Positions 46,686 through 57,630 of a DNA stretch of 64,000 nt are shown here, piece by piece. This DNA is from Flavobacteriaceae bacterium. Lineage in GTDB: Bacteria; Bacteroidota; Bacteroidia; Flavobacteriales; Flavobacteriaceae. Under the pieces are notes generated by a model. That model saw nothing but the letters and a program-made list of their open reading frames with translations, ran no database searches and had not been told where the DNA came from. The translations under genes were made by a program, and so were the position numbers. The stretch is taken from positions 186,001-250,000 of the forward strand of contig JAGYJF010000002.1 in the NCBI GenBank assembly GCA_018402135.1, in the 5' to 3' direction. The first letter of the stretch is position 1. Each line of letters begins with the position of its first letter.

Positions 46686-47528
46686 ATGGTCATGGCAACA
46701 ATTAAAAAAATCTTACTGTTAACAGACTTTTCTCAGCTGTCTGAATTTGCGACCCAGCACGCACTGCAAATTGCAAAACAAACCCATGCAGCAGTGACGT
46801 TTTTACACGTTATCAACACGCCTGTTGACTGGGTGAAAATCCCAATAGAAAACGAAAAGCGCTTTCCGGAAACCAAAGCCGCCATTGGCTTGGCCAAATC
46901 AAAATTATCGGCTTTAGGCATGCAATTCTCTAAGCACGGTATTAAAACTACCGAAACCTTGTTATTTAATGTGGGTGTTGAAAACATTCCGAGTTTTATT
47001 AATGGAAAAGACTACGACTTAGTAATTATGGGTTCGCATGGTGCCGACGGCTTTAAAGAAGTGGCGCTTGGCTCTAATGCTCAAAAGGTGGTAAGACAAA
47101 CCAAGGTACCAACCCTAATCGTTAAAACGGAACCAAAAGCAGCGGCTTATAAACGCATGGTAATCGCTTCTAATTTTGAAGCCAATCAACAAAGTTTCCA
47201 CAGTGATTTGTTTGATATCAGCGAACAGCTAAAACTGGAGCTCGATTTACTGTATGTAAACACGCCGTACAAATTCAAAGAGTCTGAACAAATACAAGAC
47301 ATGCTTAACAATTTCTGTGCACATACGGCTCAAAAGAATTGTAGCATACACCTTGTAAATGCATTAAATGAGGAGCGCGGTGTTGCCTTTTACATGAAAC
47401 AATCCAATGCCGATGTGTTGGCCATTGCCACCACTGGCAAATCGACTTTAACACAACTATTTTCACCCAGTGTAACCGAAGCGGTGATTAACCATTTAGA
47501 CATACCAACGTTGGTATTTCACCTTTAA
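46686..47528 (+). CDS. Universal stress protein (tandem UspA domains)
   Basis: 280-aa soluble protein with two UspA-type alpha/beta domains. The first (about 4-146) starts KKILLLTDFSQLSEFATQ and has the nucleotide-binding pattern MGSHGADGFKEVALGSNAQKVV, fitting G-2x-G-9x-G(S/T). The second (about 152-280) has VIASNFEAN at its start and a weaker site, IATTGKSTLTQLFSPSVTEAV. Two starts are possible, ATG 46686 and ATG 46692 (MATIKK); the second is the more usual Usp start. It is followed after 14 bases by a DinB-family gene. Role in stress survival is a family-level statement. Confidence 0.88.
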   Translation: MVMATIKKILLLTDFSQLSEFATQHALQIAKQTHAAVTFLHVINTPVDWVKIPIENEKRFPETKAAIGLAKSKLSALGMQFSKHGIKTTETLLFNVGVENIPSFINGKDYDLVIMGSHGADGFKEVALGSNAQKVVRQTKVPTLIVKTEPKAAAYKRMVIASNFEANQQSFHSDLFDISEQLKLELDLLYVNTPYKFKESEQIQDMLNNFCAHTAQKNCSIHLVNALNEERGVAFYMKQSNADVLAIATTGKSTLTQLFSPSVTEAVINHLDIPTLVFHL

Positions 47529-47542
47529 AATTTAAAACATAT

Positions 47543-48001
47543 ATGGAAAACAAAACACAAACACTCCTTAAACTCTGGTTAGAAGCGCGCACGCGGTTTA
47601 GTAAGCAGTTGGAGGCTTTAACTGAAAGTGATTTGCGCAAAAAGTTGGGCGATTCGCCCAATACAGTTGGGTTTTTAATACGCCATATAGGAGATGTTGA
47701 ATTGTTATTTGCCAAAAATGTATTTGGCGACAACAGCGTTAAAGTAACCGCCAAAACCGTGATTGCCAAAACCGACACCGGCGAATGGACCCATTTAGAG
47801 GATCTCAAAGCATACGTTAAAACCTCTAAAGACAAACTACAAGCCATCCTAACCCAACAAACCGATGCCGATTGGGAAGACAGCATCAGCACCAAAGAAT
47901 TTGGCACCAAAACCAAGGCAGAAGCCTTTGGCCGCATCATTTCGCATACCACTTACCACGCCGGACAAATGGCCATCATGCTTAAATACGGAAATGCTTA
48001 A
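47543..48001 (+). CDS. DinB-family protein
   Basis: 152-aa protein of the DinB/YfiT-like four-helix-bundle superfamily, which usually binds a metal through three histidines. Candidates are seen in VGFLIRHIGDVELLF (about residue 50) and in HTTYHAGQMAIMLKYG (about 135-150). Family members include thiol-dependent detoxification enzymes and many of unknown role. Length is typical. Likely cotranscribed with the universal stress gene 14 bases upstream, which suggests a stress context. Substrate unknown. Confidence 0.82.
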   Translation: MENKTQTLLKLWLEARTRFSKQLEALTESDLRKKLGDSPNTVGFLIRHIGDVELLFAKNVFGDNSVKVTAKTVIAKTDTGEWTHLEDLKAYVKTSKDKLQAILTQQTDADWEDSISTKEFGTKTKAEAFGRIISHTTYHAGQMAIMLKYGNA

Positions 48002-48058
48002 ACTTTAAATGCCGTAACTAACAACATTAATAATTGGCCACAATAGGAAGTTTTAGGC

Positions 48059-48073
48059 GCCATGCCGCAGGTG
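48059..48073 (+). repeat. 15-bp direct repeat, copy 2
   Basis: GCCATGCCGCAGGTG, identical to 46599-46613. Confidence 0.6.
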
Positions 48074-48180
48074 TGGTTTTTATCGTTACGGGAGTGTATG
48101 ATGTTTTAATTTATTATAGGTTTTTGGAATGTTATTGATGGATAAACTAAAGAAAAAGCCTTGTTATTAATTTTTTTTAG

Positions 48181-48203
48181 ATTTTACGGTTTTCCGTAAA
48201 AAT
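48181..48203. promoter_or_regulatory. 23-base palindromic site, copy 2
   Basis: ATTTTACGG, TTTT, then CCGTAAAAAT: a perfect nine-base palindrome, 166 bases upstream of the methyltransferase start. Same layout as 44911-44933, with 19 of 23 positions shared. Confidence 0.5.
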
Positions 48204-48368
48204 GGGTGGTTGGAATGTTCTATGTTTGTTCTATATGAAATATATTTATATGTATTTAAAACATATTAACATTGATTTATTGATAAAAATTCAGATGACT
48301 AATAAGTCTAAGGATTTCATATTCATATTTTTGTGTAATATTTTTATTAAAAATATTTTAGAACAATT

Positions 48369-49636
48369 ATGACCAAAGTAGACAAGAAGTTTACGTTTAT
48401 AGACCTTTTGCTGGTGCTGGTGGCCTATCTGAGGGGTTTATTCAAGCTGGATTTGAACCAATTGCTCATGTTGAAATTGAAAAATCGGCTTGTAATACAC
48501 TTAAAACAAGGGCAGCATATCATTACTTAAAGCAATCAGGAAATTTTGACACCTACCTGTCTTATCTAAGAGGTGAAATCAAGCGTGAAGACCTTTACAA
48601 AAACATACCCAATGACCTGCTGAAATCTATTATTAATTTGCCTATTGGTGATGAAAACAATGAGGAAATACATAAACAAATTGATGTTTTTTTAAAAGGT
48701 AAAAGTATAGATTTAATTATTGGTGGACCGCCTTGCCAAGCTTATTCACTTGTTGGAAGGTCACGGTCGAAAACTAAAATGGAGGGAGATCCTAGAAATT
48801 ATCTATTTATTCAATATGCTGATTATTTAGAAAGATACAAACCAAAAATGTTTGTGTTTGAAAATGTATTGGGATTAAAGTCTGCTAAAGGTGGTCACTA
48901 TCTCGAAGAGATGGAGAAGATTTTTAACAAAAAAGGCTATCAAATTAAGCTGCACACCCTTGAAGCAAAAAACTTTGGGGTATTGCAGAATAGAAAGCGG
49001 ATTATCATCCTTGGATGGCAAAAAAACAGAAAGGTTAATATTTCAAACTTAGAAGAAATTGCAACTGAAAGTAATTATTTAGTTAAAGATTTATTGAATG
49101 ATTTGCCAGTAATAAAAGCAGGTGAAGGAGCAGACAGATTCTTGAACTACAAAACAGAAACAACCGACTACCTCAAATCTCATGCCTTACGCAATGGAAT
49201 TGACATTTTAACCCAACACGTTGCACGACCGCATAGAGAACAGGACAAGGAAATATATAAAATTGCTGTTCAGAAATGGGATAAAAAACAAGAACGCTTA
49301 AACTACAATGATTTACCAGAACGACTAAAAACACACAATAATCGAACTTCGTTTTTTGACAGATTTAAAGTCGTAGCGGCTGATTTACCCTACTCTCAAA
49401 CTGTAGTAGCCCATATTGCTAAAGATGGTCATTATTATATTCATCCTGATAGTAAGCAAAATAGGTCAATAAGTATAAGAGAAGCAGCACGACTTCAATC
49501 TTTCCCAGATGACTATTATTTTGAAGGCGAAAAGGAAGGAGCAAATAGAACGGCTGCTTTTAAACAAATTGGTAATGCAGTGCCGCCTTTAATGGCAAAA
49601 TCAATTGCAATAAAGATAAATGAAATATTAAGTTAA
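48369..49636 (+). pseudogene. DNA (cytosine-5) methyltransferase, one-base frameshift near the start
   Basis: Dcm-type C5 cytosine methyltransferase of about 422 aa once the frame is restored. ATG 48369 begins MTKVDKKFTFIDL; then the frame must shift by -1 at the T-run 48406-48409 to read FAGAGGLSEGFIQAG, the AdoMet-binding motif I. The rest is intact to 49636: motif IV with the catalytic Cys in IIGGPPCQAYSLVGRSR, the ENV motif (FVFENVLGLKS), RKRIIILGW, motif IX-like SIREAARLQSFPDDY and motif X IGNAVPPLMAKSI. Adding one T repairs the gene. As written, the gene would lose motif I. It protects host DNA in the adjacent defence operon, or did. Followed after seven bases by a 75-aa gene. Confidence 0.88.
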
Positions 49637-49643
49637 ATTAATT

Positions 49644-49871
49644 ATGGAAACATTAGAAATTAATCAGCATCCAACTTTGATAATTCATGCCCAAACTAAG
49701 CAAGACTTGCAGAAGGAACTTAGTTCTTGGAAGAGGCTTGATCTAATTAAATGGCTTGAATGGAATGATCGAAATGGTGTTTATGACGATGAAAGTTCAT
49801 TACGTGAATTTAATAATATTCTAAATAAAAGGGATGCAATTGAAATCATTTGCAGACAGATATTAGAATGA
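49644..49871 (+). CDS. Small 75-aa protein of the defence operon
   Basis: Acidic, soluble 75-aa protein (METLEINQHP start; helical middle SWKRLDLIKWLEWNDRNGVYDD). I recognise no domain. It starts seven bases after the methyltransferase and its TGA overlaps the ATG of the MutL/MORC-like gene (ATGA), so it is translationally coupled to it. By position it may correspond to the small first component (MzaA) of Mza-type systems; this is inference from gene order only. Its frame is intact. Confidence 0.7.
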   Translation: METLEINQHPTLIIHAQTKQDLQKELSSWKRLDLIKWLEWNDRNGVYDDESSLREFNNILNKRDAIEIICRQILE

Positions 49872-51350
49872 TAGACTATTCTAATATTCTCTCAACTTCT
49901 GCAGAACCAGAAGCAAGTTCAATGATTGAAACCTTTCGTGCTATTGGTTATTCTATCGAAACTGCAATTGCTGATATAATTGATAATTCAATTACTGCTG
50001 GAGCGAAGAATATTTGGATTGATTATGATTGGAAAGGTTCAAACACAACATTGTCTATTTTAGATGATGGTACAGGAATGAATAGTGAACAGCTTGTTCA
50101 AGCTATGCGACCTGGAAGTAAAAATCCATTAGACGAAAGAAATCAGAGATGATTTAGGTCGATTTGGATTAGGGTTAAAAACCGCTTCTTTTTCGCAATC
50201 AAGAAAATTTACAGTTTTTTCAAAAGCAAAAGACTACAATTCTGTTTTTTGGACTTGGGATTTAGATTATGTCAACCAAGAACAAGCTTGGAAATTAATT
50301 AGATTCATACCTAACGAAGAAAATTGGACTCAAAAAATTGAAAGTGTTGAAACAGGAACTTGCGTTGTTTGGTGGGATTTAGACAGACTAACAAAAGACA
50401 CATCTGAAGACAATGAAGAAGCCAAAAGTAAGTTCTTGGGTATTATGGACTCCGTTAAAAGTCACCTTTCTATGGTTTTTCATAGGTATATGGACGAAGG
50501 GTTAAAAATCTATTTACGTGAACGTGAAATAAAGCCATGGGATCCCTTTATGATTGGTGTTGATGGCTTGCAAACTAAACCAGAAACTAGATTAGAGGGC
50601 GGCTCAATTAAAATAAAGGGTTTTGTGTTACCACACCGCTCTAAACTTTCAGCTGAACAATATAATTATGGAAAAGGTCCGAAAGATAGCTGGACGGCTC
50701 ATCAAGGCTTTTATGTATATCGAAACAGAAGACTTTTAGTTGCCGGTGATTGGCTAGGATTATTTAAAAGAGAAGTTCATTACGACCTTTGTAGAATTCA
50801 AATCGATTTACCAAACAACTTTGACGATGATTGGCAAATCGATATCAAAAAATCTGTAGCAAGACCGCCTTCAATTTACCGAGAACAGATCTTTGCACTA
50901 GCAAAAGAGGTTCGAAATCAGGCAGTAGAAGTTTATCGACACAAGGGAAAAGTTCTAAAACGAAAGTTAGCATCGGATGAATACTTTCCTTTTTGGGAAG
51001 AAAGAGCCAGACACGGTAAAAGATTTTATAAAATAAATCGGAATCACCCTCTTTTAAATGAATTGCTTCTCAAGTCTGGGGATTTAAAAAAGGACATTGA
51101 GAAGGTAATTCAATTTATTGAAGAAACGATTCCTGTTCCTTTAATCACACTTCAAGAAAGCGAAAATGAAAAACCACACGGTCAACCTTTCGAAGGAATA
51201 GACCACAATGCTATTAAAGAAACTATGCAAAAGCTTTTCAGTGGCTTTGTTTCCAGTGGACTGTCAATTGAAAAAGCAAAGGCAAGAATATTAAATACCG
51301 AACCATATAATTTCTATCCAGAATACATTGAATTTTTAATAAATGAGTAA
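49868..51350 (+). pseudogene. MutL/MORC-like GHKL ATPase of the defence operon, +1 frameshift
   Basis: About 493 aa once repaired. The first part (49868 to about 50140) carries the GHKL ATPase motifs: ETAIADIIDNSITAGAKNIW (N box, with the catalytic Glu region) and ILDDGTGMN (G1 box). A single extra base near the A-run 50140-50142 then shifts the frame; without it the reading continues RDDLGRFGLGLKTASFSQ (G2 box) and stays open to 51350, through the S5-like transducer region. As written, translation stops at 50152. Homologues belong to the MutL/paraMORC group found in restriction-like operons and probably act as an ATP-driven clamp. ATGA overlap with the gene before; overlaps the Z1 start by eight bases. 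Confidence 0.85.
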
Positions 51351-54134
51351 AAAAGACCCAATAAAAAATATTAGACAACTTTTATCTGATAGTTCTTCAT
51401 TCACTAGAGAAGAAATTGAAGATGCTGTTGATGAAGTTCTTAAAATGAGGTATTTCGTAAATGAGAATCGTGAAATGCTAATAAGAAGGATTGAAGAACT
51501 TTACACCATTAGACAAGATGAGTTTGGAACTATTTTAAAGGAAGACGAAAATAATCCTTGGTTAAATGAAAAAAGAGCCGAAATTGATTTCGAAAATGGT
51601 TTCTGGGGAAGATATAGAGAATATTTAGAAATAGAGAAGAACTTTGCGCCAGATGTCATTAACAAATTAGACAGAATTACAGATAGTATTCTTGATAATT
51701 TTTTTGACCCATCCCTTAAAGTTACAATTAACAAAAAAGGATTAGTAGTTGGGCAAGTTCAATCAGGTAAAACAGCTAATTATACAGGTCTAATTTGTAA
51801 AGCGGCAGACGCTGGTTTTGGTTTAATTATTGTTTTGGCAGGAATTCATAATAACCTTAGAAGCCAAACGCAAATTAGAATTGATGAAAGTTTTTTAGGG
51901 TTCGACACACAACACACCAGAGCATTTGACCAAAGAAGTATTCAAATAGGTGTTGGAGACCCATACTTTGGTTCACCAATCGTTGCTCATTCTTTAACTT
52001 CAAGTATTGAAAAGGGAGATTTTACTCAAGGTGCAGCAAACGCACTAGGATTAAACTTTAACACTTCAGAACCAATTGTTGCAGTTATTAAAAAAAATCC
52101 TCACGTTCTCAGAAGAATTTACCAATGGTTGGCAGCACAAGCAAATGATGATAGTGAACTTGGGCGTGTAATTAGAAACAAATCTCTTCTGCTTATTGAT
52201 GATGAAGCAGATAATGCTTCAATAAATATTTCTAACGACCCTGAAAGGCAAAGTTCTATTAATGGCTGGATAACTCAAATACTTAATCTATTTGGGAAGA
52301 ATGCTTATGTTGGTTACACTGCAACACCATTTGCCAATATATTTATTCCCCTTGATGACCAAAACCTATTTCCAAGAAACTTCATAAAGAACATTCCAGC
52401 TCCTTCAAATTACATTGGTCCAGAAAAAGTTTTTGGATTTAGCCCATTGAATGATGATGAAACTTCTGACACAGTTCTTCCAATTGTAAATAAAATCAAT
52501 GATTATAGAGATTTTGTGCCTGATAGACATAAAAAAGATGACCAAAAACCTTCTTCTCTTCCAGAATCCCTAAAAAAGCAATTCGCTGTTTTATAATTAC
52601 CTGTGCCATAAGAAGATTAAGGGGCCAAACCTCAGTTCATAACTCTATGCTTATTCACGTTTCGAGATTTGTGCTATGGCAGGATCATATTGCGGAATTG
52701 GTTTCAAATCAGTTCATTTATTACCGAAGAGGAATTGACCAAAATGACGCAGTAATTCTCAATGAATTTAAATCAACATTTGAACAAGATGAAAATGGTT
52801 ATAAATCTTATGTTTCAGTTTCTAAACAAATATTAGATTCTGACCTCAAAAATTTAGATTCTCAAATACAAATTCATCAATGGAGTGAAGTACTGCAACA
52901 TTTGAATGAGTGCCGCATCACGTATTGAAGTGAAATCAATTCACGGTGGTTCTGGTGAAGCATTGGACTATTTTGACCACAAAAATGGCCTTTCAGTAAT
53001 TGCAGTAGGAGGGAATAAACTGTCTAGGGGATTGACTTTAGAAGGGCTTTCTGTAAGTTACTATTTAAGAGCATCAAGAATGTATGACACCCTGATGCAA
53101 ATGGGTCGCTGGTTTGGATTTAGAGGAGGATATGTAGATTTATGCCGTTTATTTACAAGCCGAGAGTTAAATGAGTGGTTCTGCCATATTACACATGCAT
53201 CAGAAGAACTTAGAGAAGAATTTGATTATATGACGGATGTTGCGGGTTCGACTCCTGAACAATATGCTTTAAAAGTTAGAACCCATCCTGGCGTACTACA
53301 AATTTCTGCTACAAATAAAATGCGCTCGGCAATCACTGTTCAGATTTCTTGGGCTGGCAGATTGGTTGAATCTTATGAGTTTAAAAAAGATGTTTCAGTT
53401 ATTGATAATAATTTTAGGAACACTCAACAATTCTTCTCAACATTATCAGTTTTTAAAGAACCAAGACCTAAAAATGCCTTTGTATGGTATGATATTCCGG
53501 CAAAACAGGTCATTACTTTTTTTGAAGGAATTCAATCGGTAGAAAATCTTAAAAAAGCCGAGCCTAGAAAATTAATTCAATTCATTAATGCCCAATTGAG
53601 AAATGGTGAATTAACGGATTGGCGAATTGCTTTAATGTCCAAACCTAATGCTGAAAATAGTTCTTCCTTTAAAATAAATGGACATGAAACCCAGATTGGG
53701 CAATGGAAAAGAACCGAAGATGATAAAAACTCAAATGAACAGATTTATTATTTAAGAAAATCGCATATCATAAGTCCTTCAGATGAATTTATTGATTTCT
53801 CAAAGGAAGAAAAAGTAAGGGCAATGAAATTAACTAACCTTCACAGAAAGAAAGAAGGTGATGCAATGTATCCAAATGGACAACTAGTAAGAAATGAAAG
53901 TACATTAAGGAATCCTAAAAATCCATTGTTGTTAATCTATTTGCTAGACCCAGAAGAAAGTATTGATCCAAAAACCCATTACCTAAAGGCACTAACCCTT
54001 TTGTTGGCTATGCAATAAGTTTCCCAAAAAGTAATTTCAACGCACCAGTGTCTTATGCGGTAAATGAGGAACTATTAGACAAATTTGATATAGTTGAAGA
54101 AGATTTTGAAGATTATGGAGATGACGAAGATTGA
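51343..54134 (+). pseudogene. Z1-domain superfamily-II helicase-like ATPase, three frameshifts
   Basis: About 930 aa once repaired, a usual length for Z1 proteins. Motifs seen across three frames: Walker A GQVQSGKTANYTG (about residue 138), Walker B-like LLIDDEADNASI, YVGYTATPFANIF, then SRGLTLEGLSVSYYLRAS and DTLMQMGRWFGFRGGY (motif VI region). Breaks: a missing base in the A-run 52572-52577, an extra base near 52911, and a missing base in the A-run 53985-53987. After the last repair the frame ends at TGA 54132-54134 with an acidic tail (VEEDFEDYGDDED) that overlaps the next gene by 20 bases. No substitution-type stop codons are present. The likely role is DNA or RNA translocation within the defence complex. 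Confidence 0.87.
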
Positions 54135-55116
54135 AAATATTTGGCTTGGCTTAGAGGCTGATGCATCAAATCACTCAGGCTTGCTATATAAGCGGTATTC
54201 TGTGGAGGTTTTGCCAGATGTTTTTATTGCCCTGAAAGCTCCTGAAAAACTCAGGTGTATAGCGTTTAGAATAAGTGCTTCTTTTTCTTTTGACGGTAAT
54301 CAATGGAATAAGCTAAAAGACATCAAGATTGAAACGCTACCTGATGACCGAGATAAAACAAAGAAGTTTTTACTTATTCTGTTACTCAACAAGCAACACA
54401 AAGACATTTTTTCTACGCTATGTGAGGATTTGATTTTTGGAGTGTCAGAGGTAACCACAGAACAGACTTTAGTAGAAAAACTATTAGAACGTTTGGCTAA
54501 ATGGCAATCATTATTTGAAAAAGTTGGCAAACAAGGTTTATCAGACGAAGCACAAAGAGGACTTTACGGAGAAATTTATTTTTTACGTTTTTTCTTGAAT
54601 AATACAGCTGATAAAAACTATTGCCTTAAATCTTGGCTTGGTCCTGAAAAATCAATTCAAGACTTTCAATATGCTAATTGGGCAGTTGAAGTAAAAACCA
54701 CGCACGGTAATAATCATCAAAAAATTCATATCACTAGTGAACGACAGTTGGATGATTCTATTATTGAAAAAATATTTCTGTATCATCTTTCACTTGACAT
54801 AAGGGTTGGCAATGGAGAATCATTGAATTCACTTATTGATGAAGTTTTAGATATTTTGAAAGACAACACAATGGCTTCCAATTTATTTAAACTAAAGTTA
54901 TTGGAATCTGGGTATTACGAAATACATAGACCTCTTTATGAAGAAAGAGGTTATACTATTCGACAAGAAAATCTTTATCGTGTTTTTGGTAATTTTCCAA
55001 GAATTACTGAAAACCTTATTCCAATTGGTGTTGGTGACGTGAAATACTCTATTGTCCTATCCGAATCTGAGGAATGGAGAATAAATCAAGAAACTCTTTT
55101 GGGTGAAATACAATAG
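54115..55116 (+). CDS. DUF4420 PD-(D/E)XK nuclease-like protein of the defence operon
   Basis: 333 aa from ATG 54115 (or 331 from ATG 54121), with an intact frame. The PD-(D/E)XK core is visible: GLYGEIYFLRFFL (conserved Glu helix, about residue 160), then SIQDFQYANWAVEVKTT, where the Asp and the E-x-K of AVEVK form the metal site (about 195-207). Homologues are annotated as putative PD-(D/E)XK family (DUF4420) and form the likely effector nuclease of MutL-Z1-AIPR operons. The start lies inside the end of the Z1 gene, so translation is coupled. The stop lies eight bases before the AIPR start. Confidence 0.85.
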   Translation: MEMTKIENIWLGLEADASNHSGLLYKRYSVEVLPDVFIALKAPEKLRCIAFRISASFSFDGNQWNKLKDIKIETLPDDRDKTKKFLLILLLNKQHKDIFSTLCEDLIFGVSEVTTEQTLVEKLLERLAKWQSLFEKVGKQGLSDEAQRGLYGEIYFLRFFLNNTADKNYCLKSWLGPEKSIQDFQYANWAVEVKTTHGNNHQKIHITSERQLDDSIIEKIFLYHLSLDIRVGNGESLNSLIDEVLDILKDNTMASNLFKLKLLESGYYEIHRPLYEERGYTIRQENLYRVFGNFPRITENLIPIGVGDVKYSIVLSESEEWRINQETLLGEIQ

Positions 55117-55123
55117 CATTTTT

Positions 55124-57440
55124 ATGGAAAACAAAGAATTACAAAAGTTTTATATTGATCTTCATGAAGAAATTAACGCAAGCTTAATTACAGAAGAAGA
55201 AGGAACAAACCCAGAACAGGTTTTTACAGAGTTAGCACTTTCTTTTTTATCCGAAGCTGGTGAGACAGAAAACTATCGAGTTTGTTTTGATGAAAAGATA
55301 AGTAAAAGAGGGATTGAGCATAAAATCAACGGTTATTCTCTCTATGAAAATTACGAAACACTTGATTTGTTTGTAACTATTTATAATGGTGATTCAACCA
55401 TCCAAAGTGTTACAAAAGGAGATGCGGACAAAACAATAGAAAGAGCTGTTAAATTTTTCAGAAATTCTATTTATAAGGATTATGTGAATGAGATAGAGGA
55501 AAGTTCTGAGATATTTGACCTCGCTCAAACCTTAGCAAATGTTCCTGAAGTAAAAGAGTACTTAACACGAGTAAATATATTTTTAATCACAAACGGTGAG
55601 GTAAAATCAGATGTGAAAATTTCTGATACAATAGCTGGTTATACTGTTTTTTATAGAACGATAGATATAAATTATCTTTTCAATCTTTCGGATAAATCAC
55701 GAGTTCCTATTGAAATCAACTTTGAGCTATCAGGTTACAAAGTTCCTTGCATTGTTAATGAAACCGAAAATTCAGATTACCAATCGTGGCTTGCTATTAT
55801 TCCAGGTCTTGCATTGGCAGATATTTATGAGCAATATGGTGCTAGACTTCTAGAGCAAAATGTTCGTTCCTTTCTTCAATTTACAGGAAAAATAAATAAA
55901 GGCATTCGAAATACTATATTGAAAGAGCAGCATATGTTTATGGCATTTAATAATGGTATTGCCGCTACTGCCGAGGAAGTTACTATTACTGATTTGCCAA
56001 ATAATCAAGGAAAAGCAATTGCTCAAGTAAAGGATTTTCAAATTGTAAATGGCGGTCAAACAACAGCATCTGTTTATCACACATGGAAAAAAGATAAAGT
56101 AGATATTAGTAATGTATTTGTTCCTGTTAAACTCACTATTGTAAAAATAGAGAAAATTTTTCTGAAATAGTGGGTCGTATAGCAGAATATGCAAATACAC
56201 AGAATAGAGTTTCAGCTTCTGATTTAAGTTCAAACAGAGAAAATCACGTACTGATTGAAAAGCTTTCAAGAACAATTTGGGCACCACCTATTTCAGGTGA
56301 AACTACTCAAACACGCTGGTTCTTCGAACGTTCTAGAGGGCAATACAAAAATGAACGCATAAGATTTGGCATAACTCCATCAAAACGCAAACAATTTGAC
56401 AAACAAAATCCTAGAAGTCAGATGTTCACTAAAGAATCATTGGCAAAATATATTAATTCTTATGAGGAATTCTACAATGGAAAGAAATTAGTTATTGGAC
56501 CTCATATTGTTGTTAGAGGAAGTCAAAAAAATTACGCACAATTCCTAAATTATAATTTCAGTTTTAAACCTGACAATATTTGGTTTGAAGATGCAATTGC
56601 TAAAGCTATTTTGTTTTCTACTGCTGAAAAGGTATATGGTGTTAAACCTAATTCCATTGGTGATATGCGTTATATAACAGTTCCTTATTCTTTGGCTTGG
56701 TTAGGTTTTAAATTGGACTATAAGCTTGATTTATACAAAATTTGGAAACAACAATCTTTGAGGGACACACTTAAGACCAAATTACACGAAGTAATGTCCA
56801 AAATAGAAGATTACATAAAAACCAAAGCACCCGGCTCTTTATATGGTGAATGGGCAAAAAAAGAAGAATGTTGGAATGCTATAAAAAATGAGGGTTTCAA
56901 TATTGACTTGGTTAGTTTAAAAGCAGACGTGGAAAACAAATCGTCTGAGAAAAGAAAAAAATAACCGAAGATGAAGTTGAAAATCAATTAATTCAGGCGG
57001 AAGAAGATTTTATAAAATCTATACCAAATTCAAAATGGATTGAGATAAGTAAAATAGGTTCAGAAATTGAGAATATCACACAGCACCTAAAAGATAGAGC
57101 AATTAATATTCAATCCTCCCTACGTTTGAATAAAGTTTTGTCTGAAAATCAAAGAAAGGATGCTATAAAAATTATTGAAAATATTTTGGCAAGCTCTCCA
57201 AATTTCTTTGATGAAGTTTCAGTAGCTCCTATAACTAATGTAAATCAGTCAAATCAAAAAATTAGTTCAGAGTTGCTCACTAAAATGGTAGTTTGGGACA
57301 CTAAGGCGAAAGTTTTATCAACTAAAGAATTGCAGTATATTGCTGATTTTGCGTACGGTCTTAAAACTTTAAATAATTTTCACGAAAATAATATTAAAAG
57401 ACATTTATCTCGATTGCAAGACGCAGGTTTTGTAGGTTAA
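55124..57440 (+). pseudogene. AIPR (abortive infection phage resistance) protein, two frameshifts
   Basis: About 772 aa once repaired. I chose ATG 55124 (MENKELQKFYIDLH). The N-terminal part is AIPR-like (EDGT-like GIAATAEEV region: MFMAFNNGIAATAEE, FQIVNGGQTTASVYH). The frame breaks at the A-run 56143-56147 (one base short), after which it continues ENFSEIVGRIAEYANTQNRVSASDL. It breaks again at the A-run 56955-56961 (one base short), then continues ITEDEVENQLIQAEEDF to 57440. AIPR proteins are named from abortive-infection genes and are the last component of Mza-type operons. As written, the first reading frame ends at 56170, losing about half of the protein. Confidence 0.85.
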
Positions 57441-57582
57441 AAATATGTCGTTTATTAAATTCTCAGGTATAATTATTATTTTCAAATGATTTCATAAACT
57501 TTAAAAGTTACCAAATTTCACGCTAAAAAATGTGCCACTTGCTCCGCAAATTCCCTCCAACATCATTGTCAGTTAAACCACA

Positions 57583-57602
57583 ATATCGTAATATTGCAAT
57601 AT
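57583..57602. promoter_or_regulatory. Candidate ArsR operator
   Basis: ATATCG, TAATATTG and CAATAT form an imperfect inverted repeat 28 bases before the arsR start, in the AT-rich style of ArsR/SmtB operators. It would allow autoregulation by arsenite. Confidence 0.5.
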
Positions 57603-57630
57603 AATAGTACACTAATCACAACCAGCAATT

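Larger units (their letters stand above)
48002..48368. other. Intergenic region before the defence operon
   Basis: 367 AT-rich bases without a gene. It holds the second 15-bp repeat copy (48059-48073) and the second 23-base palindrome (48181-48203); the rest, rich in TATA-like runs, presumably includes the defence promoter. Confidence 0.5.

Noticed and set aside
48369..57440. Programmed ribosomal frameshifting as the explanation for the broken defence genes
   Set aside because: The shifts differ in direction and context, lack a common slippery heptamer with a stem, and there are seven across four genes. Errors or mutations are simpler.
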